64,000 nt of DNA from Paenibacillus peoriae (GCF_022531965.1 NZ_CP092831.1:3977001-4041000), one strand, 5' to 3'. Positions 24,882 to 34,950 are shown, counted from the first letter of the stretch. The notes: generated from the letters alone by a model not told the origin. Numbers and translations are program-made.

Positions 24882-25823
24882 TTAAAGTGTCTGGCCCTTG
24901 TCGGCCTTCTGCCATAAAGCCTCAGTCAGCTCATCGATCATCTCCTTCATCGCCAGCTTCTCACGCCAGTGATTCGGGATACCGCTTAGCCCGTAATAAG
25001 CTCCTGCAATTTGCCCATACACCGCCCCGGTCGTATCGGCGTCATCCCCCAGATTTACGGCCAGCAGTGCCCCCTCTTCAAACGAAGTCGAATGGTGAAA
25101 TGCCCACAGCGCAGCCTCAAGGGAACGAATGACATAGCCGGTTCCCTGTATTTCGGGCGGCTCCTTATCCTTGTAAGATCCCTGAATGATTTCTTCAATG
25201 GCTGCCGAATAAGCTGGCTGTTCCTGCCGCCGCCACTTATAGCAGATGTCGGCTGATAACATGGATTCTTTGTCCGCTCCCCGCAGACCTGCCACAAGGA
25301 TTGAAGCAAGCACAGCACAGGCCTCCACACTTTCGACTGCTCCATGGGTGGTTCGCGAGCTCAGTTCGGCGTACATCACGGCCTCTTCCGGACGGTTCGC
25401 ATAGGCCATGGCAACAGGTGCAAGCCTCATGATCGAGCCATTACCAGCAGTCATGGGGTCAACGGACCCACTGTACGGCTCTCCAGTGGCCTCGAAGCGA
25501 TGCAATGCTGCTCTCGTCGCACCGCCGATATCAAAGCACGTTCCCGTGCTGCTCATATATCCCAGGTGATACCAATTGGTGTAGCGACGCATTTGGTCCG
25601 CTGGATCAAAGCTATCTTTTTGCACCATACTCTCGGCTAAACAAAGTGCCATAGACGTATCGTCGGTCCACTGCCCCGGCTTTAACCCAAAGACACCGCC
25701 GCCCACGATATCCGTTACAGGTTCAAATGTACCTGGACTGCTGAATTCCACAGTGGTTCCCAAAGCATCACCCACGGCCAGTCCAGCGAGACTTCCATAA
25801 AAACGATCCTTGATCAGTGCCAT
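24882..25823 (-). CDS. ADP-ribosylglycohydrolase family protein
   Basis: 313 residues. GSLAGLAVGDALGTTVEF at the N-terminus, the metal-site motif WTDDTSMALCLAES (about 48-61), GNGSIMRLAPVAM in the middle and LGDDADTTGAVYGQIAGAYYG near residue 270 define the DraG/ARH family, which removes ADP-ribose from modified proteins or nucleic acids using two magnesium ions. AAAGGAG precedes ATG 25823; the extra 28 codons upstream have no ribosome site. Follows the propeller-like gene in the same direction with an 84 bp gap. Substrate not known. Confidence 0.92.
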   Translation of the reverse strand: MALIKDRFYGSLAGLAVGDALGTTVEFSSPGTFEPVTDIVGGGVFGLKPGQWTDDTSMALCLAESMVQKDSFDPADQMRRYTNWYHLGYMSSTGTCFDIGGATRAALHRFEATGEPYSGSVDPMTAGNGSIMRLAPVAMAYANRPEEAVMYAELSSRTTHGAVESVEACAVLASILVAGLRGADKESMLSADICYKWRRQEQPAYSAAIEEIIQGSYKDKEPPEIQGTGYVIRSLEAALWAFHHSTSFEEGALLAVNLGDDADTTGAVYGQIAGAYYGLSGIPNHWREKLAMKEMIDELTEALWQKADKGQTL

Positions 25824-25907
25824 TTTGATGTACACTCCTTTAATAATTGTTATAGCTAATGCATATATTTCCATATCACTGGAAGGAAGAAAATCCGGTA
25901 ACGCCAT

Positions 25908-26996
25908 TTATTCGTAGCTTAAGGCTGTACAACCGCTATCCGGTTTTAATTCAATGAAAACTCCTGCCTCTTGATGGTAAATGAGTGGAAATCGCTCCGT
26001 ATCTACATCTTCACGCACACCTCTTGAAAGCCGCCATACCTGAAGCGGGACTCCTTTCCCCCATAAGAACAATCGGTCGCCAGAAACGACCATATCCGCT
26101 TGGGGATATGGATAAATCCCGTCTTCTTCAGGCTTACAATTTAGTGGCGGGATCGCAGCAAGCACTCGTCGATACCCAGGCTGAGCCATGTCGAATAGGA
26201 CAACCGCCGGTTCCACTCCTTCCTCTCCCCAATCTTCCTCCTCCAGTAAATCGGCATCCATCTGTCCCCAAACCGCCAATGTATCAGGTCCTGTCCAGCA
26301 CACTGGCCCATCCCAATCTATGGTTTGCCAAAGATGGCGAACTGACGGACCATTCTCCGATTCCCATGAGTTCAGCAGCCAATTAGATAAGGACCAAGTT
26401 CGGACTACTCCTAATGGAGCCCATACCCATCCCGTATCCGCAATCCACTTTCCCTCTGGAGAAGTCAGGAGCCTCCCATGAAAATAATCTAGATAATGCT
26501 CATCTTTGTTTTCGCTGTTATAAACTGGGGTAGGTCTTGCTGTCAAAAGCCTCCCTGTTTCTACATCCGTCAGATCCAGCCGATTCCATTCCGTACCATG
26601 AACAAGGATACATGCACCGTCTTGATGTACAAATGCCAGGGGGAACATACTTTTATCGTAGTGGTATTCGTCCCGTGATAATTGCATTTTTTCTTGAGCA
26701 TGGACTAAATCATACACTGCCGCATGTCGGCCAAATCGATTGGAGATCGCCACGTACTTGCCGTCAGGACTGGTCACCATTTGGACAGGTTGCAGGGGAT
26801 TAAAATCAGGAATACAAATATGTGTGCATAATTCTGCGCTGCCAGAGCGAAGTTCTAGTCTCCACAGTTCTGCCTGTGTGTTTAGTGCTAGCAGGGTTAT
26901 GCTTCCCTGAGAGCCACCCTTTAGTGGATGAATGGCCGTAAGACGTCCGATAGTCTGTGGTAAATCGGGTAAAGAAACGTGATGAAATGGCATCAT
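25908..26996 (-). CDS. Hypothetical WD40/beta-propeller-like protein
   Basis: 362 residues. Strand-rich repeats such as VTSPDGKYVAISNRFGRHAAV, LLTSPEGKWIADTGWVWAP and WTGPDTLAVWGQ suggest a WD40-like propeller. No signal peptide. It overlaps the stop of the preceding gene by four bases (ATGA), so it is translated with it. Immediately ahead of the ADP-ribosylglycohydrolase in the same direction, so these three may form an operon. Function unknown. Confidence 0.62.
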   Translation of the reverse strand: MMPFHHVSLPDLPQTIGRLTAIHPLKGGSQGSITLLALNTQAELWRLELRSGSAELCTHICIPDFNPLQPVQMVTSPDGKYVAISNRFGRHAAVYDLVHAQEKMQLSRDEYHYDKSMFPLAFVHQDGACILVHGTEWNRLDLTDVETGRLLTARPTPVYNSENKDEHYLDYFHGRLLTSPEGKWIADTGWVWAPLGVVRTWSLSNWLLNSWESENGPSVRHLWQTIDWDGPVCWTGPDTLAVWGQMDADLLEEEDWGEEGVEPAVVLFDMAQPGYRRVLAAIPPLNCKPEEDGIYPYPQADMVVSGDRLFLWGKGVPLQVWRLSRGVREDVDTERFPLIYHQEAGVFIELKPDSGCTALSYE

Positions 26997-27988
26997 TTAA
27001 CCCCTTTTAATCTGGATAAATAATAATTTATACCCGTATTTGTGAAGCTGGATTTATCGACAAAAAATCTGAGTTCAAGCAATGCAGTCAATACTTTCAT
27101 AAAAACTCCCGGTTTTTTCTTACATAATAGTTTAAGATATGTAATTTCGCTAGGATTACTTTTGAGAACAAAATAGGAGTAATTCATCAAAATCATATTG
27201 GAGATGAACTGCTCTGTTGGAGATTGATGCTCATTAATAGAGTCGATCAGCACCTCTAATACCCTATTTTTATTAGAGTTATAGGCTTGTATAAACATCG
27301 TTGCTTCTGCAAACGACTTGTTGAAATCATCATACGGAAAATCATATACATCATGACTGCCCAAGATGAAGTTGACCAACTGTCCTTGCAAAATTTTTAT
27401 TTTCCCCAGCGCTGCTCGGGTATCCATATCCATCTTATTTTTGTTAATATGCTCATGCAACATGTCAATTAGAATGTGCAAATCATACTGCTGTCCGTCT
27501 TCCATGCTGTACAGTATCTTATTATTTTCAATCGTTAGACGATCATAAATGTCATCACCTAAACCCAGTTCAAATAAAAGCTGGTGAAGGAAAAATAGTC
27601 TGTCCTGAGTAAGCGAGAATTCATTGCCTCTCTCTGCTAGATGTGAAACTTGATATTGATAATAAACACAACATAAGTTTTTTCGGCTATAAGCAACATC
27701 TTTATGTATATCAAAAACGTTAAACATGAGCGAAAGCAATCGAATTAGACGTTCAGCATCCGCTACGCTTAAAATGGGATGATCCATTTTGGTAAATAGC
27801 GACCTATCAAATAAATCGTGCCATCGTACTAAAGAAATATGATTCTGCTCGTTTATATTCAGAGTTAATATTCTTAAATTTTGCTCTTGATCAGGATAGG
27901 AATAAAATAGATCTTCATGATTCAAATCAGAAATGCGCTCATTAAAGTAGGCTCTTAATTTGTAATCGTATATTATAGAAAAAGACAT
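26993..27988 (-). CDS. Hypothetical protein
   Basis: 331 residues, helical, no membrane segment, no cysteine or catalytic pattern that I recognise. GGAGGAGA precedes ATG 27988, and the stop overlaps the start of the propeller gene, so it opens the three-gene unit. The long helical middle (residues 80-250) may form an alpha-helical repeat fold. No family named. Confidence 0.6.
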   Translation of the reverse strand: MSFSIIYDYKLRAYFNERISDLNHEDLFYSYPDQEQNLRILTLNINEQNHISLVRWHDLFDRSLFTKMDHPILSVADAERLIRLLSLMFNVFDIHKDVAYSRKNLCCVYYQYQVSHLAERGNEFSLTQDRLFFLHQLLFELGLGDDIYDRLTIENNKILYSMEDGQQYDLHILIDMLHEHINKNKMDMDTRAALGKIKILQGQLVNFILGSHDVYDFPYDDFNKSFAEATMFIQAYNSNKNRVLEVLIDSINEHQSPTEQFISNMILMNYSYFVLKSNPSEITYLKLLCKKKPGVFMKVLTALLELRFFVDKSSFTNTGINYYLSRLKGVK

Positions 27989-28169
27989 TTCTCTCCTCCA
28001 TGCACCTTATTTTCGAACTCCTATATTGTAAAATTATTCTGGATCGACTGACAAGGTAGCATAATTACAGAAACATATGTTCTTCATTTCTATATTATGA
28101 TATCTTAATGCTAAAAGTAAAACGTGATGTCACAGGTCATAGTCTACGATTAGAAAGGAATACACACCT

Positions 28170-28820
28170 ATGAAACAGTTAAGCGAAGCGATTACCCGGT
28201 TTGTACACCAGCAAAACTTATATAATGCAGCCTACGGGCTGTTCCAAGACCACTATATCCAGCCCCGTTCAGAGAGTATAACAGATTGCTGGGACAAGCG
28301 GATTCCTCTATCCCCTGAGCTGGAGTACCTATATAGCCATTATGAAATGATCGATGCTAAGGCAGCGGGAACACACAAATTAAAAAATGCAGCCGTTGAA
28401 ATCGGGGATGCTGCTGTTCTCTTTTTTGTCGCACCAGAACATTTATATCGCCAACAGCTGGGCTATCGCTTCATTACATCTGGAGAGCTTGTTCATGAGT
28501 CATCTTCGTGGCCCTCCCACCATGTTGTAATTGCCACGTTTAATGATGATCCAGTCATTGTCGATACTAGCGCACCTGCTTCCCCTGTATATGCTGCAAT
28601 TGAAGGTGGCGCAGCGCAGCAAGTTGCTGACTCTTTAGCTAACTTCTTTACGGCTTTTTCCATCCTGATTGAAGGTGCCTGTACCTTTAAGGGAGAATTG
28701 ATAGATGAAGATACATACGAAACCAAAGTAGCATATATCGAGCACGTAAAACCATTGCTACATCATTTGTTGGGCGAAAACCAAACCACGTATTTGCTGA
28801 ATTACCTATCCCTTTGTTAG
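28170..28820 (+). CDS. Hypothetical protein
   Basis: 216 residues, soluble. GAAAGGAATACACACCT before ATG 28170 gives a plausible ribosome site. The segment ELVHESSSWPSHHVVIATFNDDPVIVDTSAP reads like a compact alpha/beta domain with a DDPVIVD strand. Related standalone proteins are found next to SUKH and immunity genes in Bacillota, as here, but I do not name a family. Confidence 0.6.
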   Translation: MKQLSEAITRFVHQQNLYNAAYGLFQDHYIQPRSESITDCWDKRIPLSPELEYLYSHYEMIDAKAAGTHKLKNAAVEIGDAAVLFFVAPEHLYRQQLGYRFITSGELVHESSSWPSHHVVIATFNDDPVIVDTSAPASPVYAAIEGGAAQQVADSLANFFTAFSILIEGACTFKGELIDEDTYETKVAYIEHVKPLLHHLLGENQTTYLLNYLSLC

Positions 28821-28855
28821 AATTCCTTTTTGTTTAAAGAGAGGTGGAGCTTTTT

Positions 28856-29425
28856 ATGATCTATATCGCATTACTGCGGGGCATCAATGTTGGCGGCAAT
28901 AACAAAATCGAGATGAAGAAGCTCAAGCAAACGTTTGAACATGCAGGTATGGGGCATGTGACGACTTACATTAATTCTGGAAACATTATTTTTTCCAGTC
29001 AGGAGCGGCCCAACCAGGAGCTATCGCTCATACTGGAACAGGCGATTCTGGAGGATTTTAGCTTACCCATCCGCGTCATCGTCCGTAATATGAAGGAGAT
29101 TCAGAGCATTATGGAGGCACTGCCGAATGAATGGGCTAATGATACACAGATGAAAAGTGATGTAATGTTTCTGTGGGATGAAATTAACGATATTTCCGTT
29201 CTGGACAACCTTCCTTTAAAACCGGGAATTGGACATGTCATCTATACGACCGGAGCCATTCTGTTTTCTGTCAGCAAAGAACAAGTCACAAAAAGCGGGT
29301 TAACGAAATTAGTCGGCACCAAGCTGTATCAGCAAATGACGGTGCGGAATGTGAACACAACCCGTCAGATTTATAAGCTGATGCAAATGGCTGAACAGGA
29401 AGAACTACGGGATACGAGCTCTTGA
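28856..29425 (+). CDS. DUF1697 domain protein
   Basis: 189 residues. The opening MIYIALLRGINVGGNNKIEM, then INSGNIIF, is diagnostic of DUF1697, a cytoplasmic family of unknown activity with a ferredoxin-like fold. GAGGTGGAG lies 6 bases before ATG 28856; an upstream GTG overlaps that site and is not used. Follows the previous gene by 35 bp in the same direction, so co-transcription is likely. Confidence 0.85.
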   Translation: MIYIALLRGINVGGNNKIEMKKLKQTFEHAGMGHVTTYINSGNIIFSSQERPNQELSLILEQAILEDFSLPIRVIVRNMKEIQSIMEALPNEWANDTQMKSDVMFLWDEINDISVLDNLPLKPGIGHVIYTTGAILFSVSKEQVTKSGLTKLVGTKLYQQMTVRNVNTTRQIYKLMQMAEQEELRDTSS

Positions 29426-29617
29426 CTGTAGTCGTGTTTAAATAGGGATAGGCAAAATAAAAAACTTGCCAAAACTCATTAAAAAATTATCTATATAAAT
29501 CAACAATTTCTGATACTATAGGCATAGAGATTTTGCTAAACTGGAAGGGTCCTCAGACGAAGAGGGACACCTATCATCAGCATGAACTAAACACTGAATA
29601 ATGGGAGAAAAAACACT

Positions 29618-30202
29618 GTGACAAACCTACAAAATCAAAAACAAGTATATATAATCCACGGCTACACAGCTTCGCCAACAGATCATTGGTTTCCTTGGTT
29701 ACAAGATAAATTACAGGAAGACGGGGTTTCGGTAAATATACTAGATATGCCCAACTCGCAAGCCCCTAAACTTAATGAGTGGATTGAGCATCTATTGCAA
29801 AATATTAAAGCTCCACATAAAGACACCTATTTTATTGGTCATAGCTTGGGGTGTGTATCGATATTAAGATACCTGCAGCAAGTCAATATCCCGGAACCAC
29901 TGGGTGGTGCCGTGTTCGTTTCCGGTTTTACTGACCCAGTGCCAAGCCTGCCGTCATTAGATGAATTTACAAATGACCCTTTGGATCATCAGCAGATCAC
30001 GGATTCGCTAAAAGCGCGTGCAGTTATAGCTTCAAAGGACGACGCAATTGTCCCCTTTGCACTTAGTAAGAAACTAGCGGAAGATATCCAGGCTGATTTT
30101 CACGAATTAGATCATGGAGGACACTTTTTACAAAGTGACGGCTTTACCACTTTACCGATCGTCTATCAAGTTTTAATGGAAATGATGAATGAAAATAAGT
30201 AG
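29618..30202 (+). CDS. RBBP9/YdeN-like serine hydrolase
   Basis: 194 residues, the family's normal length. VYIIHGYTASPTDHWFPWLQ gives the oxyanion strand, FIGHSLGCVS holds the nucleophile serine (GHSLG), SKDDAIVPF the acid, and LDHGGHFL the catalytic histidine. GTG 29618 has GGGAG upstream. Cytoplasmic alpha/beta hydrolase; substrate unknown. Ends at a strong bidirectional terminator. Confidence 0.85.
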   Translation: MTNLQNQKQVYIIHGYTASPTDHWFPWLQDKLQEDGVSVNILDMPNSQAPKLNEWIEHLLQNIKAPHKDTYFIGHSLGCVSILRYLQQVNIPEPLGGAVFVSGFTDPVPSLPSLDEFTNDPLDHQQITDSLKARAVIASKDDAIVPFALSKKLAEDIQADFHELDHGGHFLQSDGFTTLPIVYQVLMEMMNENK

Positions 30203-30206
30203 CGTT

Positions 30207-30256
30207 AAAAACCCGCAAAATAGACCTGGCAAAAAAGGGTCCAACTTGCGGGTTTT
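30207..30256. terminator. Bidirectional terminator between converging genes
   Basis: AAAACCCGCAA pairs exactly with TTGCGGGTTTT across a 28-base loop region that can add further pairs. Serves the hydrolase on plus and the SUKH gene on minus. Confidence 0.78.
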
Positions 30257-30309
30257 ACATTTTCTAATGGATGAACTATGGAAAATAAAGCGTATGTTTA
30301 GTCAAGATA

Positions 30310-30846
30310 TCAATATAATGCCCATTTTTCCGTACACAGCTCTATAAATGAATGGGCAACCTGTTCACATTCGTCATACCCCAAACTACCAGAATGAGCA
30401 AAAAGAATAGGGTATTCGTTGTTTCTTTTTTCCTCTCTCATATCAAACATATAGTGATTTCCGCTACCATCCATCGCAAACGACACGGCACCCGGCATAT
30501 ACTCTGGCAGCTCGTAGGCGAGGTTCATTTCTCTCAAATCTTCAGTATTGAAAAACTGGAAATAACGTTCTCCATTCTGAAATTCACCGCCATTAGAATA
30601 TTTCAGCAATTCTATGTAACTATCAGGAAATTGTCCTTGGGGCAGATGCCAGCCCACAGGATCTAGCGGTTTATATTGATCATAAAATGGAGACGATTTC
30701 GGGAAAGGGTTCACTTGTCTTTGCTTGATTTCGTGAATTTCCTGCTCCGATAGCTTGATGTTCCATGTGCTCAAAAAATCTGCGATTTGTTCACCAGTTG
30801 CTTCCGGACATTTTATAAATTGATGTTCAAAGTGAATATTCCACAT
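30310..30846 (-). CDS. SMI1/KNR4 (SUKH) family protein
   Basis: 178 residues. LPQGQFPDSYIELLKYSNGG, then SFAMDGSGNHYMFDMRE and the C-terminal SGSLGYDECEQVAHSFIE, are SUKH features (G-D-G-S-G and F-x-x-W-like core). SUKH proteins are common immunity proteins against contact-dependent or secreted toxins. No toxin gene nearby. ATG 30846 has AGGAGGGTGGTTATT before it; the GTG upstream overlaps this site. Confidence 0.82.
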   Translation of the reverse strand: MWNIHFEHQFIKCPEATGEQIADFLSTWNIKLSEQEIHEIKQRQVNPFPKSSPFYDQYKPLDPVGWHLPQGQFPDSYIELLKYSNGGEFQNGERYFQFFNTEDLREMNLAYELPEYMPGAVSFAMDGSGNHYMFDMREEKRNNEYPILFAHSGSLGYDECEQVAHSFIELCTEKWALY

Positions 30847-30979
30847 AATAACCACCCTCCTACCTTGACGTCTCTAAAAGTTGTTGTTGCTATCTTTTTC
30901 AACCTTCTCCATCTTTTTCAACCCATTCAGCCACACTTTCATGAGGTTGAAGGTTCTCACGTTTATAGTAAAAAACGGT

Positions 30980-31333
30980 CTAAAGCTCGTAATCCAAGCT
31001 TTCCGCAGCAATGAAAAATCGGGTACCAAACGTTTGATCCTCCATACAAATCACAGGCCCCTCAAGAAATCCGTAAGAGACAGTTTTTAACATTTCCGAT
31101 TCCTTGTCATTAGCCAGTCTAAAGCATTCAATTGAAAATACACCACCCGGACAGGAAAGAAACGAGACCTCGTAAAATGTAATCTCTATGTTGTGATAAT
31201 AGCTAAAGTCAAAGCTCCCTGCTAGTACCAGCTTGGGGCGACTTGTATAATCATAAATGTAGTAATGGTCAATGTTATTTTGAGAAAGTATTTCATTAAG
31301 CTGCATCAGTTTGGATTGAATGGAATGATTCAT
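30980..31333 (-). CDS. Hypothetical protein
   Basis: 117 residues, alpha/beta, no membrane segment. The tract SYYHNIEITFYEVSFLSCPGG is a beta-sheet-like core. GGGGGACA precedes ATG 31333. Located between the SUKH and DUF2625 genes in the same direction, in a cluster of small standalone proteins with immunity-like character. Family not recognised. Confidence 0.6.
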   Translation of the reverse strand: MNHSIQSKLMQLNEILSQNNIDHYYIYDYTSRPKLVLAGSFDFSYYHNIEITFYEVSFLSCPGGVFSIECFRLANDKESEMLKTVSYGFLEGPVICMEDQTFGTRFFIAAESLDYEL

Positions 31334-31361
31334 GATCTTATGTCCCCCTCCCCACTCGCGG

Positions 31362-32021
31362 CTATTCCCGATCCGTCACCGCCTGCCACGCTTCTGTTAG
31401 TGCTATAGGTGATTTGTGGCTGGTCTCTCCGCCACCTTCCTGAGTCCATAGCGGCGGATAATAAGCAAATACCTCTCCTGGCTGAAGTTGCTCCATATCC
31501 GACTGCCAACCATTCCAACGGAATGTCTGGTAGAACAAGCCCAAATCCCCCTCAGCCAACCAGCTCAAGAAACCGGAATAGGCCAGCTCAGTGGATTCCC
31601 ACTCCAATGCATCCGGTGCAAAATAATGGATATGGCCGCTACGTCCAAACTTCCCTGTATCCAATCCAAAGAAGCCACCTGCTGCATCATAGGCCACAAT
31701 CAGCATTCCCCCAAGTGCAGCAACGCTCGCTGGCTCTTGCAGCCCGTTCCACGAAGCCAAACTACCGTAAATTTCAGGCCCACCTGCACCCAGTAAGGTG
31801 ATCCATCCGTGGTCAAATATGATCCCTCCTGTTTCATAGGCAACCGTTCCCAAGTACGATTTTGTGCTCACTTGCAAACGGTAGAGCGAATCTCCCCTAA
31901 CAGATTCCGATTCTGCCGGTACAATGCGATATGGATTATTCCCTTCTTGCAGAATGTTTCTGACCTCTTCCCATGCATGGTTGTCCTGATCCATTAGCTC
32001 ATCAACCGTTAACGTATGCAT
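31362..32021 (-). CDS. DUF2625 family protein
   Basis: About 219 residues. WEEVRNILQEGNNPYRIVPA, GWITLLGAGGPEI and GGMLIVAYDAAGGFFGLD, followed by YFAPDALEWES, match DUF2625, whose role is unknown. It is found in Enterobacteria and Bacillota, often near toxin-immunity genes. AAGGAG lies 7 bases before ATG 32021, preferred to ATG 32027, which overlaps the site. Confidence 0.82.
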   Translation of the reverse strand: MHTLTVDELMDQDNHAWEEVRNILQEGNNPYRIVPAESESVRGDSLYRLQVSTKSYLGTVAYETGGIIFDHGWITLLGAGGPEIYGSLASWNGLQEPASVAALGGMLIVAYDAAGGFFGLDTGKFGRSGHIHYFAPDALEWESTELAYSGFLSWLAEGDLGLFYQTFRWNGWQSDMEQLQPGEVFAYYPPLWTQEGGGETSHKSPIALTEAWQAVTDRE

Positions 32022-32055
32022 ATCCATTCTCCTTCCTGTATTCCGTATCTATCTT

Positions 32056-32574
32056 TCAACCTGTGAACTGATTTTCGAAAACCTGCGTTTGCTCTAAAAT
32101 CACCCACTGATTCAGCTCGTCGTAGCCTTGGACAATCGCCGTGATCTCATGCCTCGGATACATCCACTCGGATGGGGCCTTTTCCGCATATGAATGGGTG
32201 TCTGCCAATCCGACTGCATTGTGCTGGAAAATATGAATTAGTGTTCCGTGTGGAAAAAAGGCTTCAATATATCCAGTTACCTTAGTCCCAACCGGCAGTG
32301 CGGTTTTGACTTGATGCCATTCCTTGTTGGAGGTGTGAAGATTGCTGGACCAGATTTCTTCAAACTCTTTTTTTGTAATTTTCGTATAATAGGGCTCTGT
32401 ATCATCAATCGCTTTCTCTGCTAACAAGAAATGATATTGCTCGTGCTTACGATTAGAAGCAATAAAAGTACCGTCATCCTGGATCACAATTTGCCGATAG
32501 GCTACGCCGTCTGAGTCTATTTCAAAATACCAGGTTCCCATGCCTGGTTCCGGACAATCTTTAAGATATTTCAT
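32056..32574 (-). CDS. Hypothetical protein with S1/OB-like segment
   Basis: 172 residues. AGGAGG precedes ATG 32574 by five bases. The middle (LPVGTKVTGYIEAFFPHGTL) reads like an S1-type OB-fold strand pair. No membrane segment. It may sit in the same transcription unit as DUF2625 (34 bp gap). Function unknown. Confidence 0.6.
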   Translation of the reverse strand: MKYLKDCPEPGMGTWYFEIDSDGVAYRQIVIQDDGTFIASNRKHEQYHFLLAEKAIDDTEPYYTKITKKEFEEIWSSNLHTSNKEWHQVKTALPVGTKVTGYIEAFFPHGTLIHIFQHNAVGLADTHSYAEKAPSEWMYPRHEITAIVQGYDELNQWVILEQTQVFENQFTG

Positions 32575-32604
32575 TCGTACCTCCTAAAAGGATGTATAAC
32601 CGTG

Positions 32605-33765
32605 TCATTTCATCTTTCTTTTTCCGCTATAAGTCCTTGTCAAATATGCGAGATATTCCGAACGCGTCAGTCCTCCTGTTTGGCGATTGAACTCATCGTA
32701 CGAAATGTCTTCCGGGAATCCGAATTCGGCCAGTGCTTTTCGGCGCTCTTCCCGATACAACGGGTTATCCAGCGTGTGGTGCCACTCCCGCTCTTCCCAA
32801 GGACCAAAACAGTCTGCAATGACACCTGAATATACACCGTTATTTAACAATTCGCGCGAAGACTTGAACACTGTCTTTTCTTCCGGTTTGGAAATTGTGC
32901 CCGTTCCCCAGGACAGTCTATATATTCTTTCTTTACTGCTATCTATGCTACTGCCGTAACCCATCGGAAACACAATATCCTCTTCCGCCAACGGTTGATG
33001 CCCTATCCGCTCGTAGGACCCTCGCATAAAGGAATCATCCATGACAATCCAGGTTGTATCAGATAACGGGGCGGCCGTGATGGATTCCAAAGTTATTGAA
33101 CGGTCACGACTTGTACACAAATACGGACGTACGAACAAAGGCATTGTCATGACACTATTCCATATGCTCTCCTTTGCAAACAACTGATCCTTTTGCATTT
33201 GGCGCAAATCTCCGACGACCAGTACATAGCCATCTGTAAAAAGGTCTATTTCCACGCGGAAGATGTCTCCCGGAATGGTTTTATAACGCAGGTTTTTCAT
33301 ATGCTTCAATCGTTCCACCTTACGATCATAGTCGTTAGGCACAAGCGACGGGTAACGTTGAAGCCAATCGATGATCTCTTCTTTACTATGTAAATGCTCA
33401 CATCCAGTGATGGGCAATCTCACGCCAGTTTTGCTATTCACAGCAGTAACATAACTAATATTACGATCTCTTCGAATGCCTGCTGAAAAGGACACACCTT
33501 CTGCTGTGATGCTCGAAACACTTGTATAATTCAGTTTTTTCTCTTTGCCACGAGCCGTTTTAGGCAGAACAAATGCCCGATCACGAGTAAAAATCTCTAC
33601 ATCAGCTTCTCCATAAGCATCCTCTTTGGAAGAAATTCGCTTGCGAATAACATCTCCATCCATACAAATAAAATATCCTTCTTTAATTTCTACTACGTCC
33701 CAATGTTCTTCCAGCGTCTCCAGCCCAAAATAGGGTCGTAACGCGTTCGTTAACCAACTATTCAT
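32605..33765 (-). CDS. Hypothetical protein with Imm26-like segment
   Basis: About 386 residues. AGGAGGAGCAG precedes ATG 33765; the longer frame to 33840 has no such site. The segment IPGDIFRVEIDLFTDGYVLV around residue 195 resembles the beta-barrel start of immunity protein 26 and related domains. The rest is not recognised. It opens the run of small immunity-like genes on the minus strand. The family call is tentative. Confidence 0.58.
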   Translation of the reverse strand: MNSWLTNALRPYFGLETLEEHWDVVEIKEGYFICMDGDVIRKRISSKEDAYGEADVEIFTRDRAFVLPKTARGKEKKLNYTSVSSITAEGVSFSAGIRRDRNISYVTAVNSKTGVRLPITGCEHLHSKEEIIDWLQRYPSLVPNDYDRKVERLKHMKNLRYKTIPGDIFRVEIDLFTDGYVLVVGDLRQMQKDQLFAKESIWNSVMTMPLFVRPYLCTSRDRSITLESITAAPLSDTTWIVMDDSFMRGSYERIGHQPLAEEDIVFPMGYGSSIDSSKERIYRLSWGTGTISKPEEKTVFKSSRELLNNGVYSGVIADCFGPWEEREWHHTLDNPLYREERRKALAEFGFPEDISYDEFNRQTGGLTRSEYLAYLTRTYSGKRKMK

Positions 33766-33849
33766 CTGCTCCTCCTGTTCCGAGTACAATTCAGTAGACT
33801 TCATTTCTGTTATTCCAGAAATTATAACATAACACGGCATGTAGCTCGT

Positions 33850-34857
33850 TTATTCATACATTATTCTAGCTTGGACTAACTCCTCCTGAATCCAGCTACT
33901 GCTAGTAGACAGTTGGAGCAAGTCGGCCGTGATCTGTTTGATCTGTTCTTGCAGCACGTGTGGCTGATCTGTTCCTTCCAGAAAGCGACTCATAAAATGA
34001 AGAAAAACGTCTACCTTCCTAAGCAGCATTAACACAGGCAAAGCGTCAACCTCGGATTGGCTTAAACGAACCTGACGGCTGAAGCCCCGGCAAAAATCAC
34101 GAACAGCTGTCGTTTCCTCCGGTTGTCCCAAAAATCCTGATAAAATGACCGCCGGATCCATGACCCGAACGTCCAGCGTACAAAATTCAAAATCAAGCAG
34201 TACAGCCACCTGACTAGGGTCAGAATCCTTTACCAACAAATTGGAAGCGTTCAAATCTCCATGTACAAGCTGATGCGGCAACTCTTCCAATGCATGAAGT
34301 GAATCTATAATCTCTTCATATACTTTTCCTATCAAACGCAGCTCCTCATGGAAATCTTTTAGAGGCTCCGGCGGGTTTAAACAAAAGCCTTGGATTACTT
34401 CCCGGTTACATAATGGATAGGATTGCTGCAAAGCATAATACGGCCGATAGACTGGAGTCATATCAAGATTGAGTGTTTCAAGTGCAGCAGATAATTCGCC
34501 AGCAGCCTCGCCAAAAGAATAGGCAAAGCTAGGATCCTGCTCCGATGGGGATGTGCCTTCTATGTATTCGAACAGACACACATATTTTCCACTATCCTTC
34601 TCAACCTGTGCAAGTGTCTCTCCCGTAATCGTTCGGATTGGCATTGGAACCCTGAATGATAGAGAATGCCTGCTCAGTTCCTGCAAAACCGCATGCTCAA
34701 ATTCTATTTTGTTCCGATCCCTGTGTGTATCGTAGATGCGCAGTACCCCACTTCGCCCACCGCTCTTAACAAAATACGTCGTATTATTCCAACCTCCGGT
34801 TCGTCTCTGTAGTGTCCCGTCCCACTCCGGCCAGTGCCGTCTTAATACCGCTTCCAA
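33850..34857 (-). CDS. APH/homoserine-kinase-type phosphotransferase
   Basis: 335 residues. The Brenner motif LVHGDLNASNLLV (H-x-D-x4-N, catalytic Asp) and the metal motif VLLDFEFCTLD show an aminoglycoside/choline/homoserine kinase fold. The acceptor cannot be inferred; the overall layout suits a homoserine kinase-like or macrolide/spectinomycin kinase-like enzyme. TTG 34857 follows GGGAGGATACATT. Stands between the immunity-like genes and the rhamnoside operon. Confidence 0.82.
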   Translation of the reverse strand: MEAVLRRHWPEWDGTLQRRTGGWNNTTYFVKSGGRSGVLRIYDTHRDRNKIEFEHAVLQELSRHSLSFRVPMPIRTITGETLAQVEKDSGKYVCLFEYIEGTSPSEQDPSFAYSFGEAAGELSAALETLNLDMTPVYRPYYALQQSYPLCNREVIQGFCLNPPEPLKDFHEELRLIGKVYEEIIDSLHALEELPHQLVHGDLNASNLLVKDSDPSQVAVLLDFEFCTLDVRVMDPAVILSGFLGQPEETTAVRDFCRGFSRQVRLSQSEVDALPVLMLLRKVDVFLHFMSRFLEGTDQPHVLQEQIKQITADLLQLSTSSSWIQEELVQARIMYE

Positions 34858-34950
34858 AATGTATCCTCCCTATTAAACATCCGCTTATGAATTTGCCGAT
34901 ATTATAACAAATATAGACGCCCATTAGAATTGGACGTCCTTGTGTATCCT

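Noticed and set aside
24691..24915. Minus-strand 74-codon open frame between the propeller gene and the ADP-ribosylglycohydrolase
   Set aside because: It runs through the terminator of the ADP-ribosylglycohydrolase gene and overlaps its 3' end; no ribosome site.
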